In this document: positions 36,175 to 45,803 of the stretch, one piece after another
Position numbering within the stretch: position 1 is the stretch's first letter
How the letters are laid out: every line of letters begins with the position of its first letter
Source: Bacillota bacterium
GTDB lineage: Bacteria > Bacillota > Desulfotomaculia > Desulfotomaculales > Pelotomaculaceae
Reading direction: 5' to 3'
NCBI GenBank assembly: GCA_029555205.1
Contig: JAKPTB010000148.1
Coordinates: 1-54,297, forward strand
Length of the DNA stretch: 54,297 nucleotides
Made by a program: the position numbers and the translations under genes
The notes under the pieces: generated by a model
The model's database searches: none
Told to the model about the DNA's origin: nothing
The model's input: the letters and a program-made list of their open reading frames with translations, nothing else

Positions 36175-36567
36175 GGTTTCAACCTCCAATCTGACCGTTC
36201 GGCCTATGTATCCGGTTATGGATTAAACGCCCATTATTTATTAATTTAACATTCTATAGTTAACTACTCAACTGACGTCATCAAGCCAGACACCAGAAGA
36301 ATATGGGGATGACTCTCACCACTATTTTGCCCTCCTTTTCCCTCCCACGTCAGTAAGGCTCCCTTGTCCATTTGTACCTTAAGCCTTTATACCTTTTATG
36401 CCTTTATGTGGCTGCCGAGACCCATTCCTCCTAGCGTATTTACGGGCTGATGCAAAAAAGGGGGATACAAAAAGGACGTACCCTTATTCCCTCAAATAAG
36501 GGGGAAATATAAGGGACGTCCCCATCTTTACCCTGTTTACTTTAGCTTCTTATTCCTTTACCTGATT
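36175..36567. other. Gap with REP-like element
   Basis: No supportable gene. The only structured sequence is the inverted repeat listed at 36474-36521. Confidence 0.5.
36474..36521. repeat. REP-like inverted repeat (GGGACGTCC type)
   Basis: GGACGTACCCTTAT (36474-36487) pairs with ATAAGGGACGTCC (36509-36521) apart from one extra base. A third ATAAGGG at 36496-36502 offers an alternative pairing. Confidence 0.6.
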
Positions 36568-36762
36568 CTATTTGCTTTTTAAAACCTTTTCTAAGGATTT
36601 TCCCCCCACACCAACATTGTCTAATGGGTTTTCTTTTAGTAAGACAACGAAGGCATCCGGCGAGATTTTTAAAATATCGCTAGCGACCCTGGTTAACTCC
36701 GCAATCAGGCTTTCCTTCTGATTCTTATCCATCTGGCCTGCTTCCAAAGTAATTACCGGCAT
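36568..36762 (-). CDS. 4-Oxalocrotonate tautomerase family protein
   Basis: A 64-residue protein beginning MPVITLEAG; after methionine removal Pro1 is the catalytic base of this family. The start at 36762 is chosen for that proline and for AAGGAGG upstream; an ATG three codons earlier would bury it. The family tautomerises keto-enol acids. The conserved arginine seen near position 11 in the classical enzyme is not obvious, so the substrate is uncertain. Confidence 0.88.
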   Translation of the reverse strand: MPVITLEAGQMDKNQKESLIAELTRVASDILKISPDAFVVLLKENPLDNVGVGGKSLEKVLKSK

Positions 36763-37566
36763 GTTCAGCACCTCCTTTGATTTATTTCAATAACCCGGGT
36801 TTCACTGGTTTTATTCAATGGGATTCAATGTTTTGCTTGAGTTTCCCCCATTCCGACTTAAATAATTCCTGGGGCATTGTCTTAATTTGGGAACAAGCAT
36901 GGGTTTGAATTCCATAGCCGCCAGGACGTCTATTACAAGTCGAAGTTCGGCACGATTTCGTCCAGGGTTAATTCCCCGTTTTCCAAGGTGAAAACGGCGC
37001 GTACAGTGACATAGATAATTTTTTTGTCCTATTAAGAATTCCTGCCGCTGAAGATAACATGGGTAACTTTTCGCACAAATTCTTTTATATCCCCCCTCCT
37101 TGATAATGGGGATTCAGTCGTTTTTTGCCTCATATTCCGGGGATCTGTCGTAGTAAAGAAGTTAACATCAATTGGTAGCGTAGCTTTTTAAGCCAGCAGA
37201 ACAAAAAGAAAAAGTCCGCCCTTTACCACCAGAAATCAACACCCTTGTTGACAGCATTGCTTTAAACCAAAATGCTCTATTCTGAGGCTACAGTTAACAT
37301 ATTCGCCGAAAATCCAAATATGGCTGAATCCACCCTGAAACAATGCGGCATATGGCATTGATATGCTGGTAGAGTTTGGTGTAATGTTACCATATAACTT
37401 TATTATCAAGCACCTTTATCGTGATAATATTTGCGTAAAGTGATTACATTATTGATTTCGTCATCAATTTAGCATCAGAAACGATGCAAAATTTTGAAAC
37501 TGGTAACAAAAAATTGGCCTAGAAAGCTTTTTATAACATGATTTGGGTTGGTGGAGGGTGCTGCCC
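36763..37566. other. Long gene-poor gap with possible decayed ORFs
   Basis: About 800 bases. On the minus strand two neighbouring open stretches (roughly 36905-37030) in different frames read VRAVFTLENGELTLDEIVP and LVIDVLAAMEFKPMLVPK, which could be one decayed gene. On the plus strand GIDMLVEFG near 37352-37378 recalls minimal nucleotidyltransferases. A small dyad GCATC-AGAAAC-GATGC lies at about 37472-37487. None of this supports a working gene. Confidence 0.3.
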
Positions 37567-39621
37567 ATGTCTGCAGTTCGTGAGCTTAATATAAAACCGT
37601 CCTGCACGAGAGAGCTTTTCGGGTTCCCTTCCAAGTTAATGCAGCAATTATGGGAAAAGGTGAACATGCTTTTGCAAAACCCGCTCCCCGACGGCAAGTT
37701 AAAGAAAAAGATTAAATCCAGGAAAAACCTATACAGGCTTAGAATTGGTGACTATAGAGTTTTCTATACTTTTGGAGACCGTTGGGTATGCTTGCTGGGA
37801 ATAAGACCACGAAAAGAGGAATATAAAAACATCCCCTCATATAAAAAGCCGTTTGAAATTCCAGCCGAAATGGAATTTGACGATGAGGATTTCAGTGAAG
37901 AACCGGTCTGCAACCCGGATTTTAACCATTGGCATATGAAAAGTACCAACAAGGCCGGAACACCTTTGCCTTACAGAATTACAAGAGAGTGGCTTGAGGA
38001 ATTAAAAGTTCCCCCCGGTTATCATGAGGTATTGATCAACTGCAAAACCGAGGAAGAACTCCTTGACCTCACCATACCTGAAGATATCATCTTAAGGGTT
38101 CTGGAAAACCAGCTGCATCCAAACCTTGATGAAGTTATCCAACAACCTGATCTGGCTGTTCTGGACACCAGGGACCTAATTAAGTACAAGGAAGGCGACT
38201 TGATTGGTTTTCTCCTGCGGCTGGACACCGAACAAGAGAAGCTTACGGACTGGGCTTTGAAGGGACCCACATTGATTAAAGGCGGCCCGGGTACGGGTAA
38301 AAGCACCATTGCCCTGTACCGGATCCGATCCATATTGGGAACCGAAGTTCGCAGCGGCGAAAATTGCCCAAAAATTTTGTTCACCACTTATACCAACGCT
38401 TTAATCAAATTCAGTGTACAACTGCTTGAACAGCTGGTTGGGGATAAAGCTAAGCATGTCACTGTGGCAACTGCGGACAAGGTAGCGAGAGATATCGTTT
38501 TAAAGAGGTTGAAGGATGTAAAAATAGCAGATTATAGAAAGCAAAAAGAAGTTCTCGAGCAGCTCAGGGAATCTCTCTTTAAAGATTCTTTAAACTTGCG
38601 TTCCGATTTTTTATTAGAAGAATTTAACTGGGTCATAGAAGGACAGAACATAAAAACTCTGGAGCAATACCTGAAATCCAACAGGGCAGGGCGGGGTCTG
38701 GCCCTGCGTGCTTCTGTTAGAAAAACTATCTGGGATCTGTATAATGCCCTAATTACTAAACTTAACGAAGAGGAACTTTACACATTTGGTCAAATTCGAA
38801 TAATGGCCCTTGAAATGGTACGCGAGGGAACTTATGGGGAAAAATTTGATTATGTATTAATTGACGAGGCCCAGGATTTAAGCCCGGTATCATTATCTTT
38901 ACTTGTGGAAATCTGCAAATCAAAGGAGGGGATCTTCCTGGCCGCGGACGCCGGCCAATCGATTTATTCCCGTGGCTTTTCCTGGTCGGATGTAAATGAA
39001 AAACTATGTTTTAAAGGACGAGTCCGCAGGCTAAAAAGAAATTATCGCAGCACAAGGGAAATCTCAAGGGCAGCTACTGCTTTTTTACAAGGCAATAAAA
39101 CCGGCAATGAAAAAGTTAACGCTGACATATGCGTTCACTCCGGTCCCAAACCAGTGCTGAGAGGTTATAAAAGTAAAGAAGAACAATGGCAGATAGCAAC
39201 ATTTTTTATAAGAGAGATGTCAAAATTTTTAAGGCTTAAAACATGTTCAGCCGCCGTCTTAACACCCAGAAATGACCTGGGGTATGAGGCAGCTGAGGCT
39301 ATGACAAAACTGGGATTACCTTCTGCTTTGATGAAAGGCCACGAATTGAGACTTGACTCGACTGAAGTTAAAGTACTGACGATGCATTCCGCCAAGGGGC
39401 TGGAGTTTCCCATCGTGGTTATCATTGGCCTGCATGATGGTATTATCCCCAGGCTGCCGGACGATCTGCAAGAAGAAGAAAGGGACGAAGAAATCTCGTC
39501 ATTCAGGAGACTGTTATATGTCAGCATGACCAGGGCTATGCGGGGCCTCCTGGTTCTATATCCGGAGGATGCTCCTTCGATCTTCGTTAATGATTTAACC
39601 AGCGATTATTGGAATACATAA
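37567..39621 (+). CDS. RelE-type toxin domain fused to UvrD/Rep-like helicase
   Basis: A 684-residue protein. Residues about 11-88 form a RelE/ParE-like domain with KLKKKIKSRKNLYRLRIGDYRV and R80/R82/Y86 near its end, matching conserved basic and aromatic positions of the toxin fold. A linker of about 150 residues follows. The helicase has Walker A GGPGTGKS near 239-246, DEAQD at 433-437, a QSIYSRGF motif, NYRSTREI and TMHSAKGLEF near 605, ending with YVSMTRA. ATG 37567 is preferred because GGAGGG lies 8 bases upstream. No antitoxin gene is adjacent. It converges on a nuclease-like gene. Confidence 0.9.
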   Translation: MSAVRELNIKPSCTRELFGFPSKLMQQLWEKVNMLLQNPLPDGKLKKKIKSRKNLYRLRIGDYRVFYTFGDRWVCLLGIRPRKEEYKNIPSYKKPFEIPAEMEFDDEDFSEEPVCNPDFNHWHMKSTNKAGTPLPYRITREWLEELKVPPGYHEVLINCKTEEELLDLTIPEDIILRVLENQLHPNLDEVIQQPDLAVLDTRDLIKYKEGDLIGFLLRLDTEQEKLTDWALKGPTLIKGGPGTGKSTIALYRIRSILGTEVRSGENCPKILFTTYTNALIKFSVQLLEQLVGDKAKHVTVATADKVARDIVLKRLKDVKIADYRKQKEVLEQLRESLFKDSLNLRSDFLLEEFNWVIEGQNIKTLEQYLKSNRAGRGLALRASVRKTIWDLYNALITKLNEEELYTFGQIRIMALEMVREGTYGEKFDYVLIDEAQDLSPVSLSLLVEICKSKEGIFLAADAGQSIYSRGFSWSDVNEKLCFKGRVRRLKRNYRSTREISRAATAFLQGNKTGNEKVNADICVHSGPKPVLRGYKSKEEQWQIATFFIREMSKFLRLKTCSAAVLTPRNDLGYEAAEAMTKLGLPSALMKGHELRLDSTEVKVLTMHSAKGLEFPIVVIIGLHDGIIPRLPDDLQEEERDEEISSFRRLLYVSMTRAMRGLLVLYPEDAPSIFVNDLTSDYWNT

Positions 39622-39684
39622 TAAGCGGGAGCATTTAATTGAATCAACTTAGGAATGTTAGCCAATTTGTCTTAAAATATTTGA

Positions 39685-40947
39685 TTAACCTTCTCTCTGC
39701 ACACCTTCCCCTGTGGTTACATATTGTTCAATTATACTGAGCATATTCTTAATATGCTCCAAGTCACCATCCCTGCCAGTGAAATCCCTACAATTACTGT
39801 CATTCGGGCGGTGATTTAAAATCCAACTCCACTTCTCTCTCTCACTCTTTGATAATCTTCGCTGACCAACAGCTTTACCTGCCCCTTTGCCTACATATCC
39901 CGCATTTAAAACAAGTTTTTCTGCAATTTCGAGACCGATTCTGTTAAATTCTTTATGTCGTTTAAATTCACTTAGATCAATATCACACTTGAAACCAGCC
40001 TGCCCTGGAAGCTTGGTCATCATAGAATGACTTTTTGCGTCATAATCAACAAGTCCAATTTGAATTCCAATACACGGTCCATATATTGTAGGAAGCAGAA
40101 TAACATAACTTTTACTGTTATATCTATAGGTTCCATCCCAGCCTAAATTTTTAATACATTCCAATAAATAGTCATAAAGTTCCACAGCATCGTTAGATAG
40201 CACATTTCTTACATTAACGGGAGTAGGCAATTCAGATTTTTTATCTTTCATCAGCTCAGCCCAGGTTTTAGGGATAATGTTTTCACTTAACTCCCCTTTT
40301 GTTTTATTGTTCGAATCAAGGAGTACCCGAATTTTTACGTTATCTCCTCTACCGGAAGAAATAAAATATGCATAATCCTTTCCGTCAGCCGGTCTTTCTT
40401 TCCATACCTCATCTTTGTATACATCTGATAAAACTGCAGACACGACATCTTCATTTTTTAGATCATTCAGGCTTTTGTTATAAAGCCGGTATGCTTCTTC
40501 CTTAAAATTTTCCCTGCCAAGGTATTTAAGCCACTCTTCAAATGCTTTTAATAAGCTGTCGCAACTCTGGCTGATAATTTTTGGCCGTTTTGAACCAAAA
40601 CATTTTCCCGTTAAATATCTGCAGGACCATAATACAATTTGATTAGACTTAAGCTGGGAAAGAGTTTTACGGTAGTTCAGGATCTGACTATTCCAAACAG
40701 CTGCCCCTAATTCCGGGTTCAAACTGTGTTTAGCTTCAATTAACCAGACCCTCCCATTATCATCAGTTGCAAGAAGATCCAATCGTCCAGGTCCACTATA
40801 ACGCCCACCTTCGGGCAGCCATATCTCATACCCCCAGATGAAAAAATTAACAGGCCTATTACAAATTTCTATAGGTTTTTTGAGAGTATATTCAATGAAC
40901 TCCTGTACTAAGTGTTTTTCACCGGCATAATCATCAAGAACTATCAA
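39685..40947 (-). CDS. PD-(D/E)XK nuclease-like protein
   Basis: A 420-residue protein. Residues 49-95 carry a PD-(D/E)XK core: GRLDLLA with D57, then LIEAKHS with E71 and K73, and Q88 in the helix that follows; E16 could complete the site. This resembles endonuclease NucS/RecB-like folds. The remaining 300 residues are a mixed alpha/beta region (with WDGTYRYNSKSYVILLP and PGQAGFKCDIDL) that I do not recognise. The start is TTG 40947 after AAAGGATG. It converges on the RelE-helicase gene with 63 bases between stops. Confidence 0.75.
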   Translation of the reverse strand: MIVLDDYAGEKHLVQEFIEYTLKKPIEICNRPVNFFIWGYEIWLPEGGRYSGPGRLDLLATDDNGRVWLIEAKHSLNPELGAAVWNSQILNYRKTLSQLKSNQIVLWSCRYLTGKCFGSKRPKIISQSCDSLLKAFEEWLKYLGRENFKEEAYRLYNKSLNDLKNEDVVSAVLSDVYKDEVWKERPADGKDYAYFISSGRGDNVKIRVLLDSNNKTKGELSENIIPKTWAELMKDKKSELPTPVNVRNVLSNDAVELYDYLLECIKNLGWDGTYRYNSKSYVILLPTIYGPCIGIQIGLVDYDAKSHSMMTKLPGQAGFKCDIDLSEFKRHKEFNRIGLEIAEKLVLNAGYVGKGAGKAVGQRRLSKSEREKWSWILNHRPNDSNCRDFTGRDGDLEHIKNMLSIIEQYVTTGEGVQREG

Positions 40948-41106
40948 AGCTCTTCATCCTTTCAAATTATCAAAAATATTTTAGTGCATTTATTATGTGA
41001 ACCGATTAAGTAACAAAACAAACAATATATAATCTTTGAGTTAAAAAGGGAAGAGTTAATGGCTCTTCGCTAAATCGTGTAGGTAAAGAAGCAAGAAACT
41101 ACACCA

Positions 41107-44100
41107 TTACACTATCCTGAACCCCGCCACGCTCCCCCGTTCGGTGGGGCGGATCTCCAGCCTGGCGTCGATGCGTTCTTTCAATTCCGGCACGTGGGAG
41201 ATAATTCCCACCAGACGACCGCCTTTTTGCAAGTCGATCAGGGCCCGCATGGCAAAGTCCAGCGATTCGGGGTCCAGGGTGCCGAAGCCCTCGTCTACAA
41301 AAATGGTATCCAGGTGGATGCCGCCGGAGTAGGACTGGACCACATCGGCCAGGCCAAGGGCCAGCGACAGGGAGGCCAGGAAGGTTTCACCGCCGGATAA
41401 TGTGGCCACGTTCCTGGCAGCGCCGGTATAGGTGTCGAAGACCTCCAGGTCCAGGCCGCCGGCGGCATTTCGCCGGGCCAGTTCCATGGTGCGCTGGAGG
41501 TGGTAACGGCCGCGGCTCATTAATTTAAGGCGCTGGGTGGCGGCTACGGTAACATCGTCCAGGAGCGCCCCCAGCACAAAGCGCTGAAAGGTCAGTCCGT
41601 ATTTGTTCTTGCCGTTGGCCACCTCGGAAAGGCGCCCGATTACCATGTAGCGGTCTTCCAATGACTTCAATTTGCCTTCGAGTTCAGCGAGCTTTTCCAG
41701 GCTTCTTAATCCTTCCTCAACCTGGGACTGCAGCAACCCTTCCTTTTTCAGCAACTGCTCGTATGCTGTTTTTACTGTAGCTTCTTCCCGGACCAGCTTT
41801 TCCATATCCGGTTCTTTTAAACCTTCCGCCGCTCTGGCAGCGCGTGCCTGGCGGTCCCTGGCGGCATGGAGGGCCTCGTCAAAATCCTTGATCTCTTTCT
41901 CCATTTTTTTAATTTCTTCCGGCGTTCTCCTGGCATCCTCATAGTCCTTCAGGCTGTCGAAACCCGCCGATTTGAGGCGCTTTTGGAATGAAAGCTCTTC
42001 CTCTTCCCTCAGGTCCACCGCTGAGCGCCAGCCGGCCAAAGCCTCTTTTTCAGCTGCTTCAGCCCCGGCCAGGGCTTGCTTTGCTTCTTCTGCTGTTTTC
42101 TTAGCCTGCTCAAATCTTGCTGTGAGTATGTCCTTCCTTTGCCTGGCTTCCTGCCGGGCTTTATCTAAAGCTGCCGGGTCGTGCAGGTTTTCTGGAACTG
42201 ATGACTCGCGCTCGTGCAAAACAGCCCGGGCAGCCTCCAGCTCAGTATTGGCTTTTTGATATTTATCTTTATATTCTTCCCATAGCCGGTCGGCCTGTTT
42301 TTCCTGCTCCTTGAGCCTTTCCAGCTCGGCCTCAAGGCCGGAAGCCGTTTTCTGCGCCCGGCAGGCCTGGGACCATACTTCTTTGGCTTTGCTTACTGTG
42401 GCCAGAAGGGCAGCCAGATCAATGTGAGCCTTTTCTCCCAGTTCCTTTTCCAGGTCCTCAACCCGGCTTTGGGCTGTTGATTTTATAGTCTTCAGCTTCC
42501 CGCATTCATTCCTTGCCCGGTTAAGGGCTTCCTCTAGCTCTGACACGGCCTGCCGGCATGATTTCAGATCAGCCTCTGACGGCAGGACCCCTCCGGCTAC
42601 GGCAGGGTTTGGGTGGTCCAGTGAACCGCATACCGGACAGGGCTCGCCCCTGGTTAAACCGCCGGCCAGGATGGCAGCCTGCCCCTTGTCCCACTGTTCC
42701 TGCAGGTCGGCAAGTTTTTCTCTGGCTGCAGCATAGCGGGTTTCGGCCTGCCGGTGTTTTTTTTCGGCCTGGTTGTAAAAATTTAGAGCCTTGGCCAGTT
42801 CCCGGCGGTAATTTTCCAGGGTCTGCCTTTTGCGGCAGGTTTCTTCAGCTAGCAGGTAAGCAGCCTCCAGGGCTGTGGCCTGATCTGCTATGGTTTTGGC
42901 TGCGGAACATGCTGCTGTTTTCTCTTCAATGGCTTTGCGGATGCCCGCAAGGTAATCCTCTGCTTTGGCTTGAGCAGTTTTTGCAGCTTTAACGAGCTCC
43001 CCGGCCTTGCCAACCGCCTGGAGCGCTTCAGCAAGGGCGGCAACCTTTGCAACGAGTTCTTCCAGCCGGGCCACTTCACGCCCGGCAGCCTCCCGCTCCG
43101 GCTCTTTTTCTATCTCTGTTGCCAGCGCTTTTGCCGCTTTTTCATAGGCTTCCTTCGCTTTATTTTTTACAACCCTTTTGTTTTCCAAATTAGTGGCTGC
43201 TGCTTCAGCCTCCCGCACCCTGGTATGCAGCAAATTAGCCGCGTCCCAAAGGCCGGCGGCCAGTTTAGCCCGGGTTAATTCAGCCCGCTTTACCTCTATC
43301 ACCGGAGCTTTTTGCGCCAGCTCTTTGACGGCTTTTTCCGCGTCCTCTTTTTCCTTCAATTTTTCCTGGACCCGCTTGCCGGCCTCTAGGTGGTCCTGCG
43401 CCGTTTTCAAGGCCGCACCACATTTCTTAATGTTTTCTTTAACCTCTCTCTGCTGCTCCAGGTTTGCTTTATATTTCTGTTCCAGTTCGTCCCAGCTCCC
43501 GGCTCCGGCGTTTTGCAGCACCCAGTTTCTTTGATCCGCCAGTTGCTTAATTTCAGCCTGGAGATTCTTGGCCGACTCTTTCAGGAATTCTTCGAGGCGG
43601 CGGTAAAATTCCGTCCGGAAAAGGATCTCCATAATCGCCTGGCGCTCCCGGGTTTCAGCCATAAGCAGCCTGCGGAACTCGCCCTGGGGAAGCATCACCA
43701 CCTGCCGGAACTGGCTGCTCTTAAAGCCGAGTAATTTTTCCACTTCCTCGGTGACCTTCTCCCAGCCTGCGGCCAGGACAACACCTTCTGCAGCGTCGTC
43801 GTTGAGGCCGGTCCGCCGCCACAGGGTGGCGTTCTTGGCCATTTTAGTGACGCCCTCGCCCCGCTTCTTGGGCCGTTCCTGCTCGGGATAGCGCAGGATA
43901 CGATAGGAATCAGCCCCCAGGACAAAATCGAAGGTGATCTCCGTGGGTACGGTTACGTCCGCATGGTCGCTGCGCATCTGCTCGCCCTTGCGCTCCGCGC
44001 CGCTGGTATCCCCGTAAAGGGCGAAGCAGATGGCGTCGAGAATGGTGGTTTTGCCTGAGCCGGTGGGGCCGTGGATCAGGAAAAAAGACCTGTCCCCCAG

Positions 44101-44172
44101 CACTCTAAAATCTATTACCTGCGTCCCGGCATAGGGGCCAAAGGCGCTGATGGTGAGTTTAACCGGCTTCAT
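41107..44172 (-). CDS. sbcC: Exonuclease SbcC (Rad50-like ATPase)
   Basis: A 1021-residue SMC-like protein. Walker A is GPTGSGKT at 35-42; long coiled coils flank a zinc hook CPVC at 512-515, exactly mid-protein; the signature LSGGE and Walker B VDEGFGTLD are near the C-terminus. With SbcD it forms the nuclease that opens hairpins and blocked ends. The start at 44172 gives MKPVKLTISAFGPY; it overlaps sbcD by 14 bases and has AAAGGGGGG upstream. In-frame starts further upstream lie within sbcD and are unlikely. Confidence 0.96.
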   Translation of the reverse strand: MKPVKLTISAFGPYAGTQVIDFRVLGDRSFFLIHGPTGSGKTTILDAICFALYGDTSGAERKGEQMRSDHADVTVPTEITFDFVLGADSYRILRYPEQERPKKRGEGVTKMAKNATLWRRTGLNDDAAEGVVLAAGWEKVTEEVEKLLGFKSSQFRQVVMLPQGEFRRLLMAETRERQAIMEILFRTEFYRRLEEFLKESAKNLQAEIKQLADQRNWVLQNAGAGSWDELEQKYKANLEQQREVKENIKKCGAALKTAQDHLEAGKRVQEKLKEKEDAEKAVKELAQKAPVIEVKRAELTRAKLAAGLWDAANLLHTRVREAEAAATNLENKRVVKNKAKEAYEKAAKALATEIEKEPEREAAGREVARLEELVAKVAALAEALQAVGKAGELVKAAKTAQAKAEDYLAGIRKAIEEKTAACSAAKTIADQATALEAAYLLAEETCRKRQTLENYRRELAKALNFYNQAEKKHRQAETRYAAAREKLADLQEQWDKGQAAILAGGLTRGEPCPVCGSLDHPNPAVAGGVLPSEADLKSCRQAVSELEEALNRARNECGKLKTIKSTAQSRVEDLEKELGEKAHIDLAALLATVSKAKEVWSQACRAQKTASGLEAELERLKEQEKQADRLWEEYKDKYQKANTELEAARAVLHERESSVPENLHDPAALDKARQEARQRKDILTARFEQAKKTAEEAKQALAGAEAAEKEALAGWRSAVDLREEEELSFQKRLKSAGFDSLKDYEDARRTPEEIKKMEKEIKDFDEALHAARDRQARAARAAEGLKEPDMEKLVREEATVKTAYEQLLKKEGLLQSQVEEGLRSLEKLAELEGKLKSLEDRYMVIGRLSEVANGKNKYGLTFQRFVLGALLDDVTVAATQRLKLMSRGRYHLQRTMELARRNAAGGLDLEVFDTYTGAARNVATLSGGETFLASLSLALGLADVVQSYSGGIHLDTIFVDEGFGTLDPESLDFAMRALIDLQKGGRLVGIISHVPELKERIDARLEIRPTERGSVAGFRIV

Positions 44173-45322
44173 GCCCATCCCCCCTTTCCTTCCGGAAAAA
44201 TTTTTCCAGTGTTTCCACAAGAGCCTTACTTTCTTCCCCGGATAGCGGTGTGCCGGTAACCTGTTCAAAAAAGGAGGAGAAAAGCGCTGCTTCGTTCAGC
44301 CGGCGGTGGTCGCCGCCGGGTCCGCGCAACTGGCCGCCCGCGTCTAAACAGGGGCGTTCCAGGTGGAGCACGTTGGGGTACACCTCCCGCAGCCTGCCGA
44401 TGGCGTCCATGATCGGACCGCTATCCAGCAGGGTGACCATGATGTAGTCGTCTCTGCTTCCTCCCTTTGTGGCATTGCTCAGAATGTCTGCAAAATACCC
44501 CTCCAGGCGGCGCACATCCCGGCGGGGTGTCAGGAAAATGGTTTCAATGGCTGTCTTACCGTCGCCGTTCATTTCCACCAGGGTCACTGATTTCCGGTGT
44601 GATGCCTCGGAAAACGAGTATTTGAGCAAAGAGCCGGCATAGCGGACATGTTCCCAGCCCACCTTTTGCGGCTGGTGCAGGTGCCCCAGGGCTGCGTAAT
44701 GGAAGGGCTGAAACAGGGAAGCACTGACCGACCCGCTGCCACCCACGCTCAGAGGCCGCTCCGATTCACTTTCCTCGCCGCCGGCCGCATAGGCGTGGGC
44801 CAGGAGCACCCGGCGGGCACCAGCGGGGATGGAAGCGTTTAAATGCTGGATTAAAGACAGCATAGCCTGCTCGTGGTTAACAGCATCCGGCGCACAGAGC
44901 CGCTCTCTGACCAACGGGGGTTCCGCGTAGGGCGCCGGGCAAAAATAGACCGGTCCGAAGGTGTCAGGAATAACCACCGGCCCCAGCCTGTCAGTTAACT
45001 GACCAATCAGATGCAGGCCCTGCCTGGCCAGCAAACCGGCACCGAAGCCAAGCCTGTCCGGGCTGTCATGGTTGCCGGCAATTAATATTACGGGTACTTT
45101 GTAATCCAGAAGGATGCGGGTAAGCACCTCGTCCAGAAGTTTAATGGCTTCCGTGGGCGGGACGGACCGGTCATAAATATCCCCAGTAACTAAAATCACA
45201 TCTGGCCTGCTGTCAGCTACCAACTGGATAAATTGCTCAAGGACGTAGGCCTGGTCGTTGGTGAGGTAGACGCCGTGGAAAATCCGCCCCAGGTGCCAGT
45301 CCGAGGTATGCAGGATGCGCAT
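44159..45322 (-). CDS. sbcD: Exonuclease SbcD (Mre11-like)
   Basis: A 387-residue metallophosphoesterase nuclease with motifs SDWHLGR (7-13), GDIYD, GNHDSP and GHLHQ. It is the nuclease partner of SbcC and removes protein blocks and DNA hairpins with Mn2+. ATG 45322 follows GGGAGG. It is the first gene of the sbcDC unit. Confidence 0.96.
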   Translation of the reverse strand: MRILHTSDWHLGRIFHGVYLTNDQAYVLEQFIQLVADSRPDVILVTGDIYDRSVPPTEAIKLLDEVLTRILLDYKVPVILIAGNHDSPDRLGFGAGLLARQGLHLIGQLTDRLGPVVIPDTFGPVYFCPAPYAEPPLVRERLCAPDAVNHEQAMLSLIQHLNASIPAGARRVLLAHAYAAGGEESESERPLSVGGSGSVSASLFQPFHYAALGHLHQPQKVGWEHVRYAGSLLKYSFSEASHRKSVTLVEMNGDGKTAIETIFLTPRRDVRRLEGYFADILSNATKGGSRDDYIMVTLLDSGPIMDAIGRLREVYPNVLHLERPCLDAGGQLRGPGGDHRRLNEAALFSSFFEQVTGTPLSGEESKALVETLEKFFRKERGDGHEAG

Positions 45323-45709
45323 GTTCTTGCCTCCCTGAAAATCATCCGTCGTGCTTCTACTTCTATAGGAAATATATCATCAAGGCACGATAAGGACTTG
45401 TCAGCAGGTTAATTTTTTTAGATAAATTTTCTGCTGACTCCATATTTCGCTTGATTTCCCGGGCAATCCTGCCTTGCTCCCCGGCAGGAGCGGCTTCGGC
45501 CGCACAAAATTGTCCGGCTGAATCCGGACCTGCAGTGCCGTTTCCCGGCCCTTTAAGTGAACATGGTAGTAAAGTGCAGAGACAGTAGCTGGGGCTGAGC
45601 TTTTAGGGGGCTCTTAAGCCCTTTTGTGGAATTTCTGTGGAATTATTGGAAAATTACCGTAAAATTATAATAAGAAACCGCTTCACTTTTATGTGAAACG
45701 GCTTCAAAA
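45323..45709. other. Gap between sbcD and tRNA-Ser(CGA)
   Basis: About 380 bases with no supportable gene. A 6-bp dyad GTCCGG-CTGAAT-CCGGAC lies at 45512-45529; the tRNA terminator is listed separately. Confidence 0.5.
45675..45704 (-). terminator. Terminator after tRNA-Ser(CGA)
   Basis: On the minus strand a 12-bp stem with two wobbles (45704-45693 with 45686-45675) and six-base loop runs into TTTCTTATT, six bases after the tRNA end. Confidence 0.85.
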
Positions 45710-45803
45710 TGGCGGAGAGAGTGGGATTCGAACCCACGAGACCGCTCATCACGGCCTACTCGATTTCGAGTCGAGCGCCTTCGACCAGCTCGGCCATCTC
45801 TCC
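45710..45803 (-). tRNA. tRNA-Ser (anticodon CGA)
   Basis: A 94-base class II tRNA with encoded CCA, long variable arm, GTTCGAATC T-loop and anticodon loop CTCGAAA. Its 5' half (45756-45803) also encodes the last residues of TadA. Confidence 0.96.
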
